From Gammaproteobacteria bacterium (GTDB lineage: Bacteria > Pseudomonadota > Gammaproteobacteria > Natronospirales > REEB76): a stretch of 11,791 bases of DNA. Position 1 is the stretch's first letter, and every line of letters begins with the position of its first letter. Shown here piece by piece: positions 1-6,702 of the stretch. The notes below the pieces were generated by a model. The model was not told the origin of the DNA. It did no database searches and was given only the letters and a program-made list of their open reading frames with translations. Location: contig JAGWNO010000054.1 of the NCBI GenBank assembly GCA_028871235.1, positions 1 through 11,791 on the forward strand, given 5' to 3'. Made by a program: the position numbers and the translations under genes.

Positions 1-21
1 CAGGATGCCCGGGGGAAACAT

Positions 22-52
22 AAAAAAAGGCGCGGAGGATATCCGCGCCTTT
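22..52 (-). terminator. Rho-independent terminator of the small exported protein gene
   Basis: Read on the minus strand, a perfect 11-bp stem (26-36 paired with 42-52) closes a 5-nt loop and is followed by seven T residues (22-28). It starts 24 bases past the stop codon of the minus-strand small-protein gene, so it should end that transcript. On the plus strand there is only a short mixed T/C stretch after the stem, so activity in that direction is less likely. Confidence 0.88.
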
Positions 53-76
53 CTTCAAGACAGATAATCGGCAGAA

Positions 77-331
77 TTACTTGCCGCCGCCCTTCTTGGT
101 CTCTTCTGTCTTCTCTTCTGTCTTTTCTTCTGTCTTCATCATCTTACGATGCATCGCCTTGTGGTGCATCTCTTTCTTCTCAGCATGCTTCGCAGCCTCT
201 TCCTTCGCAGGGGCCGCAGGTGCAGCGGCCGTGGCAGCCGGAGCCGCCGCCGGAGCTGTGCCCTGGGCGAACACACTGGCAGCGGCGAACAGCGAGCCAG
301 CAATAAAACCAACCAACAACTGACGTTTCAT
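77..331 (-). CDS. Small secreted Ala/Lys/His-rich protein, function unknown
   Basis: An 84-residue protein with a classical Sec signal peptide: MKR, a hydrophobic stretch, then a likely cut after ASVFA (about residue 23). The mature part is low-complexity: an Ala/Pro-rich stretch, then a basic His/Lys/Met section (EKKEMHHKAMHRKMMK), then three copies of KTEE and a TKKGGGK tail. The start was chosen because GGAG lies 7 bases upstream and the signal peptide begins exactly there; an upstream in-frame ATG would add 13 residues with no such support. Composition recalls periplasmic acid-shock proteins such as Asr of E. coli, but that is compositional similarity only, not recognised homology. Metal or acid buffering by the His/Met/Lys segment is a guess. 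It stands alone, with its own terminator, divergent from the HD-GYP gene. Confidence 0.75.
   Translation of the reverse strand: MKRQLLVGFIAGSLFAAASVFAQGTAPAAAPAATAAAPAAPAKEEAAKHAEKKEMHHKAMHRKMMKTEEKTEEKTEETKKGGGK
101..136. repeat. Three tandem 12-bp repeats encoding KTEE
   Basis: Three consecutive 12-bp units (plus-strand unit CTCTTCTGTCTT, third copy with one change at its first base) lie inside the small secreted protein gene. On the coding strand each gives Lys-Thr-Glu-Glu. The unit length is a multiple of three, so gain or loss of copies would change protein length without a frameshift. Confidence 0.85.
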
Positions 332-665
332 CTGAGTACTCCATAAATTAAATAAAGTTAAGTTTTGCAAAACCGCTGCTTCCTGTATGCGGTCAGGCGG
401 CCCAAGAGCCTGACAGACCGCCTAAGTGGCAGCTCATGCGTCTTTAAACCAGATATCTGGCCCTGTCATCCCTTTGGTAATTCTGCGCTCCCTCCAGCAA
501 GCCGGAAGTCTGGCACCCGGCATGCATACCAGGCGCGGCGCATTCTAGCGCGCCTCGGCCTAGGGTGGTAGAGCCCGGGGGGAAGGCCATTTAACCTATC
601 TTCCGCCAGCGTTTTCGGGCCGTTCGGTGGCTTGGTGGGGTCTATGCACGGCATAATGCACCACC
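332..665. promoter_or_regulatory. Non-coding divergent intergenic region with palindromes
   Basis: No credible gene lies here. It separates the minus-strand small-protein gene from the plus-strand HD-GYP gene, so it should hold both promoters. Visible structure: an AT-rich stretch at 343-372; a perfect 12-bp palindrome GTTTTGCAAAAC at 362-373; an imperfect hairpin at 389-421 (10 paired bases with a 4-nt bulge); a second perfect 12-bp palindrome CCAGATATCTGG at 449-460; and a 7-bp GC-rich stem at 531-537/549-555. I could not place convincing -35/-10 pairs for either gene, and I do not recognise a c-di-GMP riboswitch or a known small RNA. Confidence 0.5.
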
Positions 666-1952
666 ATGAAAAAGAAGGTCTCCATCTCACAGCTTAAACT
701 TGGCATGTACGTGGCGGAGCTCGACCGGCCATGGCTGGAAAGCCCGTTCCTCTTCCAAGGATTCATGATCGAATCTGCTGAACAGCTCGCCACCCTGCGT
801 GATTGTTGCCAGTTCGTATACGTTGATGAGGAAAAGGCCGCCGCCAGCAATACGGCCGCAAAATCCGAACAATCGTCCCGCTTGCGGTTATCCGATAAAC
901 CGGGTTCCGGTTCAGACAAACCGATTACAGTCATCACAGAACGTACCGATATCACCGGTCTGGGCTGGCAGGGTCGCGGCACCTTCCGTCAAGACATAAG
1001 CAGGGTCTTGGCAAGCCGTGAAAATCTGCAGCAACATGTGGGCAAGCTGTTGGAAGATGTACGTTTTGGCCGTAGTGTCGACACACGCGAGGCCCGCGTG
1101 CTGGTACAGGAGCTGGTGAGTGTGGTGGTGGCGAACGCTGCCGCAGCGCTGTGGCTTGCCAATCTCGAGAACAAACATGCATATACCGCTGAGCATGGTT
1201 TGAATGTCTGTATCCTCTCTATTGTGTTTGGATTCCATCTGGGACTTTCCAAGGATTCCCTGGAAGAGCTGGCCATAGGCGCTCTACTGCATGATCTCGG
1301 TAAAATGCGCACACCGCTTTCCATCCTCGACAAGCCGGGACTGCTCACGGAAGACGAATTCGATATCATGAAGAAACATCCCGGGGACGGTTTTAACATT
1401 CTGCGCAAGCATAAGGACATTTCAGACCAGACACTCGAGATCGTGCAGTTGCATCACGAAAGGATCAGCGGCCAGGGTTATCCATACGGTTTGCGTGGCG
1501 ACGAGATCCCATTGCATGTGCGTATTGTTGCAGTCGCGGACGTCTACGACGACATCACCAGCAACCGGGTCTATCATGAAGGCATTCCGGCCCACACCGG
1601 ACTCAACATGATGTTCCATTGGGCACCGCGGGACTTTGGCGAGGATCTGATACAGGAATTCATCCGCTGCATCGGCATATATCCCATCGGCAGCTTGGTT
1701 GAACTCAACAGCGGATCACTTGGCATCGTCATGTCGACCAATCCCGCCAGCAGGTTGCGGCCTATCGTCATGCTCATACGCGACGCTAATGGCCGCACCT
1801 ACGCACGCAGGCCACTGATCAATCTTGCCTCGCCGGCAGGTCGGGAGGCAGATTCTGGCTGGTCCATCCGCCGCGTGGTGGATTCCAAGGAACAGGGTAT
1901 CGATATCGGCCGTATCGCGGAAATCGAAGCCGGAATATCATCCAAGGCATAG
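666..1952 (+). CDS. HD-GYP domain cyclic-di-GMP phosphodiesterase with DUF3391-type N-terminus
   Basis: A 428-residue cytoplasmic protein. HD-GYP proteins hydrolyse the second messenger c-di-GMP. The N-terminal 60 or so residues (KVSISQLKLGMYVAELDRPW, then YVDEEK) match the DUF3391 domain that often precedes HD-GYP. A linker of about 60 residues follows, then the HD-GYP domain (about 165-350): H177 in EHGLNV, H209-D210-LGK, H238-P, H263-H264-E265, G271-Y272-P273 and D292 in ADVYDD, ending with the family's IGIYPIGSLVEL (336-347). Variations: S268-G269 replaces the usual Asp-Gly before GYP, and RVYHEG replaces the more common R-P-Y-K/R. Metal-binding His/Asp residues look intact, so activity is likely. 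No strong Shine-Dalgarno precedes the ATG, but no better in-frame start exists upstream. arfB follows after 4 bp, probably on the same transcript. Confidence 0.9.
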   Translation: MKKKVSISQLKLGMYVAELDRPWLESPFLFQGFMIESAEQLATLRDCCQFVYVDEEKAAASNTAAKSEQSSRLRLSDKPGSGSDKPITVITERTDITGLGWQGRGTFRQDISRVLASRENLQQHVGKLLEDVRFGRSVDTREARVLVQELVSVVVANAAAALWLANLENKHAYTAEHGLNVCILSIVFGFHLGLSKDSLEELAIGALLHDLGKMRTPLSILDKPGLLTEDEFDIMKKHPGDGFNILRKHKDISDQTLEIVQLHHERISGQGYPYGLRGDEIPLHVRIVAVADVYDDITSNRVYHEGIPAHTGLNMMFHWAPRDFGEDLIQEFIRCIGIYPIGSLVELNSGSLGIVMSTNPASRLRPIVMLIRDANGRTYARRPLINLASPAGREADSGWSIRRVVDSKEQGIDIGRIAEIEAGISSKA

Positions 1953-1956
1953 ATCC

Positions 1957-2376
1957 ATGCTGGTCGTGACAGCCGATATAATGCTCGATGAAACCGAGCT
2001 GGTATTTCGTTTTGTGCGTGCCTCTGGCCCGGGCGGTCAGAATGTGAACAAGGTTGCAACTGCGGTGCAACTTTATTTCGACGTGACCCACAGTCTTGCG
2101 CTTACACAACCAGTGAAGACGCGGTTGTGGACGCTGGCCGGCCGACGCATCAGTTCTGCAGGCGTGCTGCACATCAGCGCACAGCGTTTCCGCAGCCAGG
2201 AGCGCAATCGTACCGATGCCGTCGAACGGCTGATAGCGCTTATCAAGCGCGCCGCCGAAAAGCCCAAGCCGCGAAAGCAGACCAGACCCACCCGTGCATC
2301 CAGACGCAGACGCCTCGATGGCAAGCGTCATCAGGGTGACAAGAAACGTCTGCGCCGCCGCACTGAAGAATTCTAA
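1957..2376 (+). CDS. arfB: Alternative ribosome-rescue factor / peptidyl-tRNA hydrolase ArfB (YaeJ)
   Basis: A 139-residue protein, against 140 in E. coli. ArfB enters stalled, non-stop ribosomes and hydrolyses the peptidyl-tRNA. The catalytic GGQ motif sits at residues 26-28 (RASGPGGQNVNK), the same position as in E. coli ArfB, which fixes the ATG choice; a longer reading from further upstream would lie inside the preceding gene. The RSQERNR segment is also shared. The C-terminal tail (about residues 103-139, with TRPTRAS and many Arg/Lys) is the unstructured basic tail that occupies the empty mRNA channel. Lack of a release-factor codon-recognition domain separates it from RF1/RF2. AAGG about 9 bases upstream of the start lies inside the end of the HD-GYP gene; the 4-bp gap suggests cotranscription and perhaps coupled translation. 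Confidence 0.93.
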   Translation: MLVVTADIMLDETELVFRFVRASGPGGQNVNKVATAVQLYFDVTHSLALTQPVKTRLWTLAGRRISSAGVLHISAQRFRSQERNRTDAVERLIALIKRAAEKPKPRKQTRPTRASRRRRLDGKRHQGDKKRLRRRTEEF

Positions 2377-2380
2377 AATC

Positions 2381-2410
2381 AAAAAAGATGCCGGCCTTGA
2401 AGCCGGCATC
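2381..2410 (-). terminator. Intrinsic terminator between convergent genes
   Basis: A perfect 9-bp stem (2387-2395 with 2402-2410) with a 6-nt loop. On the minus strand it is followed by six T residues (2381-2386), a good terminator for the permease operon, whose last stop codon is 35 bases upstream. In the plus direction the stem follows arfB by 10 bases but only CTGTAA comes after it, so plus-strand termination would be weaker though possible. Confidence 0.85.
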
Positions 2411-2445
2411 CTGTAATGGCACGCGATTGGCGTGCTACATGGCCC

Positions 2446-4077
2446 TCATGGAGCTGTTTCTTCTGCGGCTAATACTGATTCTGTGCCGCGTGACCCCAAG
2501 GTTTGTACCCGATTGGAGCAGCTTTGCGCAGTCTCTGAATTCTGCCCAGTCACAAGCGCGAGCACCAGAATCACCAGGCTGAACCCGGCGAGTATCCACA
2601 TACCTGTGAAGAATCCGAAGGAACCCCGTCCACCCATCGCGCCGGCTGGTCCAAAGTAACTTATCAGCCACATCCCGCCGAAATACGGAATCAGCCACCA
2701 TGCCTGCTGCCAGCCCAGTTCCGCGAACGGTGCGCGACGGACAAAAATGTACCATGCAAGATAAATCACAACATAGAGTAGAACTAGGCCAAACAGCCAT
2801 TTCACCACGTCATATCCTGTCCAGTAGATAATCCAGTTTGAAGCAATGAACGCGATTGGCGAGATGATTCGCGCGGCTCGCAGCCGGAAGGGACGTGTTG
2901 CATCTGGCAGCGCCCGGCGCAAGTGCAGCAGGATGACAGGACCGATGCTGTATGAGAGCACGGTAATCAGGGAAACGGCGGAGACCAGTTTTTGCCAGGA
3001 CGGAAACGGGAAGAAGAACAGCACCCCTACGATATAAGTCACCACAAGCCCGATCCAGGGCACGCCATGGCGGTTAAGCCGGATTACCTGGTTCGGGGCA
3101 TTACCCATCTCACCAGCGGCCATTATTATACGCGGGCTTGCCGTAACGTAAATGAAAGCGGTGCCGAGCGGCGAGATGATGGCGTCAATATATAACAGTA
3201 CCGCCCACCAGAAAGCCCCAACGGCAATGGCTATTGCAGCGAGCGGGCCGAACATGCCGCTAAAATGCAGGTTTGCCCAACCTTCGGCGATATCTGTCGG
3301 CTTGAGCGCGACGATGAATGCAACCTGAAGTCCTACATATACGAGCATCGCAATCAGCACTGAACCAATGAGCGCGATCGGAATATAACGCCCGGGGTTA
3401 CGCGTTTCGCCGGCGAGCGCGATCGCCTGTTGGAAGCCGAGAAAGCTGAATATGATGCCTGCAGTCGCAACGGCAGTGAAAATACCACTGACCGGAGTGC
3501 TCGAAACATGTGCGGTCATGTTGCCCGGGTGGAAAGAGTAGGCCATCAATATGACGATCGTGACGATCGGGATGATGAGCTTCCACCAGGTCGCGGCGCT
3601 GTTAATTGCGATCACCCAGCGTACGGCGAGAAAATTGAGCGCAACCACAAAGGCGAGGAGGACCGCGGCGGCGACGAATCCGGTCGACGTCAGCAGGCCC
3701 GTAGCGGGATAGAGGAAACCGGGTATGTAGCTGTTAGTGTAGGTAAGTACCGCGATCACTTCGACCGGTGGTACTGATACGAACGCAAGAAATAGTATCC
3801 AAGTCCATATTTTCCCGACGAGGTCACCATGACTGACGTGTGTCATGTGGACCAGAGCGCCTGAATTCGGGAACATGGTCGAGAGCTCGGCGAATACAAA
3901 AGCCAGGAATAGCACGGCGGCCGCGCCTATCACCCAGGATAGAACGCTTAAAGGGCCCGCCTCGAGCGCCGCGTGCAACGCGCCGAATAGCCATCCGGAG
4001 CCTATGATGCTGCCGAGACTCGCATATAAGAGTCCAATGACACCGGCATCGCGTCTGAGTTTGGTGGGCCCTGCCAT
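2446..4077 (-). CDS. APC-superfamily amino-acid permease
   Basis: A 543-residue inner-membrane transporter with about 14 hydrophobic segments. The first helix carries GSIIGSGWLFG (22-32), the APC unwound substrate-binding motif (usual form GxGIF). FSFLGFQQAIALAGE followed by NPGRYIP is the typical F-x-G-F ... E-x-x-NP-x-R-x-I-P stretch after helix 6. The C-terminus is a short soluble tail. It resembles the COG0531-type permeases, perhaps the YveA-like aspartate/proton symporter branch, but the substrate cannot be read from sequence. The start at MAGPTKLRRD was chosen because GGAG lies 9 bases upstream and APC proteins begin just before helix 1; an ATG 96 bases further upstream would add 32 non-family residues and overlap the preceding gene. 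It is the last gene of the apparent minus-strand operon, 92 bp after the DUF3301 gene. Confidence 0.88.
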   Translation of the reverse strand: MAGPTKLRRDAGVIGLLYASLGSIIGSGWLFGALHAALEAGPLSVLSWVIGAAAVLFLAFVFAELSTMFPNSGALVHMTHVSHGDLVGKIWTWILFLAFVSVPPVEVIAVLTYTNSYIPGFLYPATGLLTSTGFVAAAVLLAFVVALNFLAVRWVIAINSAATWWKLIIPIVTIVILMAYSFHPGNMTAHVSSTPVSGIFTAVATAGIIFSFLGFQQAIALAGETRNPGRYIPIALIGSVLIAMLVYVGLQVAFIVALKPTDIAEGWANLHFSGMFGPLAAIAIAVGAFWWAVLLYIDAIISPLGTAFIYVTASPRIIMAAGEMGNAPNQVIRLNRHGVPWIGLVVTYIVGVLFFFPFPSWQKLVSAVSLITVLSYSIGPVILLHLRRALPDATRPFRLRAARIISPIAFIASNWIIYWTGYDVVKWLFGLVLLYVVIYLAWYIFVRRAPFAELGWQQAWWLIPYFGGMWLISYFGPAGAMGGRGSFGFFTGMWILAGFSLVILVLALVTGQNSETAQSCSNRVQTLGSRGTESVLAAEETAP

Positions 4078-4169
4078 CTGGGTAAACTCCGGTAGTTGTG
4101 GGAAATCAGGTACTGCGTGGTACCGGCGGATATTAGACGACCCCGGGCGTGGGGACAACCATGCCGTCA

Positions 4170-4589
4170 TCAATGCAGGTGTTTGTGTTGTTTCCCCTCA
4201 GAGCCGCCGTAGCCCGAGGCGATGATGTCGGCGGAGGCAGGCGCGGCATCAGTCAGGATGGTGACGCCTTGGGGGTTGTCAAGTTGCACCGATTCCACCA
4301 GCCGGCCAGTAAGCAGGGCACGGCCCTTCCAGCGGTCACTGCCTGATTTACTGAATTCAAAGACGTACAGGCGTCTGAACTGGAGCCAGCCGGAGTGCGT
4401 GCGCATAAGTCGCAGGCGGGCGAGTGCCACGGTTTCATCCAGGAATTGCAACTGCATTTCCCGGCAGAGGCGTGCGCAGGCTTCGGTCATGCGTTCCCGC
4501 GACGCCAGATTGTCACTCCAGAACCACAGGCCGCCGGCCAACAGCAGCAGCATAAGCACGGCCAGAAGTGTACTGATATCGATATACAC
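4170..4589 (-). CDS. DUF3301-type small membrane-anchored protein
   Basis: A 139-residue protein beginning with one hydrophobic helix (about residues 7-25, ending LWFWSDN), then a soluble domain with CREMQLQFLDETVALARLRL, a YVFEFSKSG motif, GRALLTGRLVESV and a His-rich end (KQHKHLH). This pattern matches my recollection of the gammaproteobacterial family DUF3301, whose function is not known. The likely topology is a single inner-membrane anchor with the soluble part in the cytoplasm, though I cannot settle orientation. The start is GTG, supported by GGGGGA seven bases upstream; this ribosome-binding site overlaps the last codons of the diguanylate cyclase gene, so translation is probably coupled. 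The conserved hydrophobic and aromatic core argues for a real protein rather than a chance frame. Confidence 0.78.
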   Translation of the reverse strand: MYIDISTLLAVLMLLLLAGGLWFWSDNLASRERMTEACARLCREMQLQFLDETVALARLRLMRTHSGWLQFRRLYVFEFSKSGSDRWKGRALLTGRLVESVQLDNPQGVTILTDAAPASADIIASGYGGSEGKQHKHLH

Positions 4590-4593
4590 GGCG

Positions 4594-5826
4594 TCATCCC
4601 CCGGCTATACGTACGCAATTGCGGCCGCTTTGTTTGGCGTTGTAGAGTGCCCGGTCCGCCGACTTGAGTACACTCCATGGATCAGACATCCGGCTACGGC
4701 TCTCCGCGGCGCCGATGCTCGCTGTTATCTGCAGCGGGCCGGTGTTTTCAGCATCCGGGTATCGCGTTTGTTCACGGCGACGCTCCCCATGGCGCAGGTC
4801 GAATCCGCTGGTTTCGATGTCCATGCGTAGACCTTCCAGCCCTTCCACCACCTCCTTCAGGCTCTTGCCGGCATAAACCAGGCAGAATTCCTCGCCGCCA
4901 TAACGGTACGCTTTGCCATTTCCCGTCAGCATCTGCAGGCGCGAGGCCACCAGCTTAAGCACTTGGTCACCCACGTCGTGACCGTAGGTATCGTTAAAGC
5001 GCTTGAAGTGGTCCACATCCAGCATGGCGATTACATGTTGTCCCCCGAGAGATCCACCGAGCTGCCGCAGTTGCTCTTCCAACGCACGCCGCCCCGGCAG
5101 GCCGGTGAGCTCATCGAGATAGGCCATGCTCCAGGACTCTTGGATGATGGCAAACCCGAAGGCAAGCCCAATGGCAGCGGTGAAGACCGCTATGGTCCCG
5201 GGGTGCTGGGTATGTAGCATTACCGCAGCGGTTACCAAGGCGAAAAAAAACGCGGCCAGTTCCGCACTATGCCGGCGGATGAGCTTGTCGTTCAGGGTCA
5301 ATAGGCTGATGGTAAGCACCAGCAATCCCGGCTGGGTAATGGAAGTCTCCGCCAGCACCGACCATCGCACAAAATGCACCTGCAGCGCGCCGGCCACGGC
5401 CCGGGCATGCAGATGCACGAGTAGCAGCACAAAGATGATTTCCAGCAGCAGCAGGCCGAAACGCAGCGCCCCGTAGCGGCTGAACACCCCGCGTTCCGCT
5501 CCCCAATGGAAAGCCAGAATGTCCAGGGGTAACAACAGGCTCAGGCTGCCGGACAGTAGCTGCCATTCAAGCGCCTCCTGGATATGCGCAAGCCTGAGGA
5601 GCGCGCCGTATGCAATGAGCACGCTCAGCAGGGCGAAGAACATGCGGCTGCGGTTGAACAGCAGGCTAAGCACTAACGCCACTATCAGGATGAAAAGGGC
5701 CGCCAGTTCGGCGGCCAGCAGTCCGCTGGAGGGAAAGGTGGCCACGTACGGGGCGAGCGCCGCTGCTATGACGAGCAGCACCAGCTCCGGAAGCAGGGTG
5801 TAAAGGACGCCGATAGCGATCCTCAT
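4594..5826 (-). CDS. Membrane-bound GGDEF diguanylate cyclase
   Basis: A 410-residue protein that should make c-di-GMP from two GTP. Residues 1-230 hold about seven or eight hydrophobic helices without an obvious periplasmic sensor domain; the catalytic GGDEF domain fills about 232-408. Landmarks: DELTGLPGRR (238-247), the metal/substrate loop LDVDHFKRFNDTYGHDVGD (269-287), the signature GGEEF (310-314), TASIGAAE (368-375) and the closing ADRALYNAKQSGRN (390-403). The signature is an active variant. There is no inhibitory I-site: the four residues five positions before GGEEF are TGNG, not RxxD. A Lys/Arg/Glu-rich insert (340-362) sits before the SIGAA strand. The ATG has no clear Shine-Dalgarno, but a stop codon lies ten codons upstream in frame. 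It starts 61 bp after the BON gene and ends 4 bp before the DUF3301 gene. The membrane part does not match a sensor family I can name. Confidence 0.9.
   Translation of the reverse strand: MRIAIGVLYTLLPELVLLVIAAALAPYVATFPSSGLLAAELAALFILIVALVLSLLFNRSRMFFALLSVLIAYGALLRLAHIQEALEWQLLSGSLSLLLPLDILAFHWGAERGVFSRYGALRFGLLLLEIIFVLLLVHLHARAVAGALQVHFVRWSVLAETSITQPGLLVLTISLLTLNDKLIRRHSAELAAFFFALVTAAVMLHTQHPGTIAVFTAAIGLAFGFAIIQESWSMAYLDELTGLPGRRALEEQLRQLGGSLGGQHVIAMLDVDHFKRFNDTYGHDVGDQVLKLVASRLQMLTGNGKAYRYGGEEFCLVYAGKSLKEVVEGLEGLRMDIETSGFDLRHGERRREQTRYPDAENTGPLQITASIGAAESRSRMSDPWSVLKSADRALYNAKQSGRNCVRIAGG
4597..4602 (-). promoter_or_regulatory. Ribosome-binding site inside the end of the upstream gene, for a GTG start
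   Basis: On the minus strand GGGGGA forms most of the final Gly-Gly codons of the diguanylate cyclase and is directly followed by that gene's TGA stop. The GTG start of the DUF3301 gene comes 7 bases after GGGGGA. This arrangement supports the GTG start and suggests terminating ribosomes can re-initiate. Confidence 0.7.
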
Positions 5827-5887
5827 GGGTACATGGGCAGGTTGGGTTGCTGTTTAGCTTAAATCGGTCAGTGTGCCGGAGTCCATT

Positions 5888-6589
5888 TCACTGGGAGAGC
5901 ACCTGCAGGCGGTCGCGCACTGCATGCACGCCGGGTACGTACCAGCAGTCGTATACTGCCATGCGCCGCTGCTCCGGCCCGTGCACCAGCCCCTCCAGGG
6001 TGACCTGGCGTTCGCGAGTATGGATGGTAATATTCTCAGCGTGCAACATGGCGTCTTTTTCCAGCACCATGCGGATGGCATCGGAGATTTCGTCATCGTT
6101 GTCCTGTTCCGCCGGCCGTACCCGCAGATGATTTTGCACATTGCAGCTGCCGGGCACCCACCAGGCGATGACTTCCGCCAGGCGCCGATGCGACAGGCTC
6201 CCCACCTGGCCGTCGAGACAGGCCACGCAGCCGTCTACATCGATGCCGATCCACTGGTCCGCGCCGTCGGGTGCGGTATGGCCGGCGCGTACCGCGATAT
6301 CGCGGAAGGCCGGTTCCTGGGAAAGCGCGTCCACCAGTGCATCCTGCAGCGCCTTGCCGTTACGCCGCTCCCCGGGCCGCAGGCGCAGGCGGTCTTCGAT
6401 GATCATGAGTCCTGACAACTGCATGGCGATGCGTCTGGCCTTGCGTTTGGCGATGATATTCGCCACCTCACCCTCGAGGCGCAGGGTGGTGTGGTAACTG
6501 ATGTGTATGGGGTATTCGTGCAGGTTGATATCGCCGTCCTGGCCGAATGCGGCGAGTATGGCGGTCATGAGTTGTTTCTGCGCTTGCAT
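5888..6589 (-). CDS. Three-BON-domain protein, apparently cytoplasmic
   Basis: A 233-residue protein made of three consecutive BON-like modules: about 1-73, 76-158 and 163-232. Each has a short helix, then the BON strand motif (LRLEGEV 36-42, VACLDGQV 122-129, VTLEGLV 196-202), a helix with basic residues, and a closing V-x-N/D-x-L strand (IIEDRLRL, NVQNHLRV, AVRDRLQV). BON domains usually bind phospholipid or other envelope material, but known BON proteins such as OsmY are exported, whereas this one has no signal peptide or lipobox, so it probably acts in the cytoplasm or at the inner membrane face. The start was chosen for GAGG seven bases upstream; a longer reading would overlap the divergent glycosylase gene. 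It is the first gene of the minus-strand operon leading to the cyclase, which makes a role in the signalling unit possible but unproven. Confidence 0.82.
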   Translation of the reverse strand: MQAQKQLMTAILAAFGQDGDINLHEYPIHISYHTTLRLEGEVANIIAKRKARRIAMQLSGLMIIEDRLRLRPGERRNGKALQDALVDALSQEPAFRDIAVRAGHTAPDGADQWIGIDVDGCVACLDGQVGSLSHRRLAEVIAWWVPGSCNVQNHLRVRPAEQDNDDEISDAIRMVLEKDAMLHAENITIHTRERQVTLEGLVHGPEQRRMAVYDCWYVPGVHAVRDRLQVLSQ

Positions 6590-6702
6590 GCTGCGGCCTC
6601 GCCAGGATTTCAGGATGCGCGGTGTATTCGTTAGGGTGACCCCGATGCCAGGGCCTTTCAAGGGGCCAGGCCAAGCGGCCCCGACAGGGCCGGGGGCCGC
6701 AT

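Noticed and set aside
562..584. A tRNA-like D-arm string (GGTGGTAGAGC) in the intergenic region
   Set aside because: There is no matching T-arm, anticodon stem or acceptor stem around it on either strand.
371..665. Possible c-di-GMP riboswitch ahead of the HD-GYP gene
   Set aside because: I found stems but none of the conserved loop sequences of GEMM-type riboswitches; the structure does not support the call.
1819..2409. A 196-codon open frame on the minus strand
   Set aside because: It is antisense to arfB and the end of the HD-GYP gene and covers the terminator hairpin; it shows no family motif.
2387..2410. Inverted repeat considered as a mobile-element end or attachment site
   Set aside because: A 9-bp stem with a 6-nt loop and a T6 tract right after the permease stop fits a terminator; no second copy or transposase is present.
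4078..4173. Longer permease start 32 codons upstream
   Set aside because: The extra residues are unlike APC N-termini, would overlap the DUF3301 stop and have a poorer ribosome-binding site than the ATG at 4077.
4222..4830. A 202-codon open frame on the plus strand
   Set aside because: It runs antisense across the DUF3301 gene and the GGDEF domain, both with family motifs; its Arg/Ser-rich translation shows no domain.
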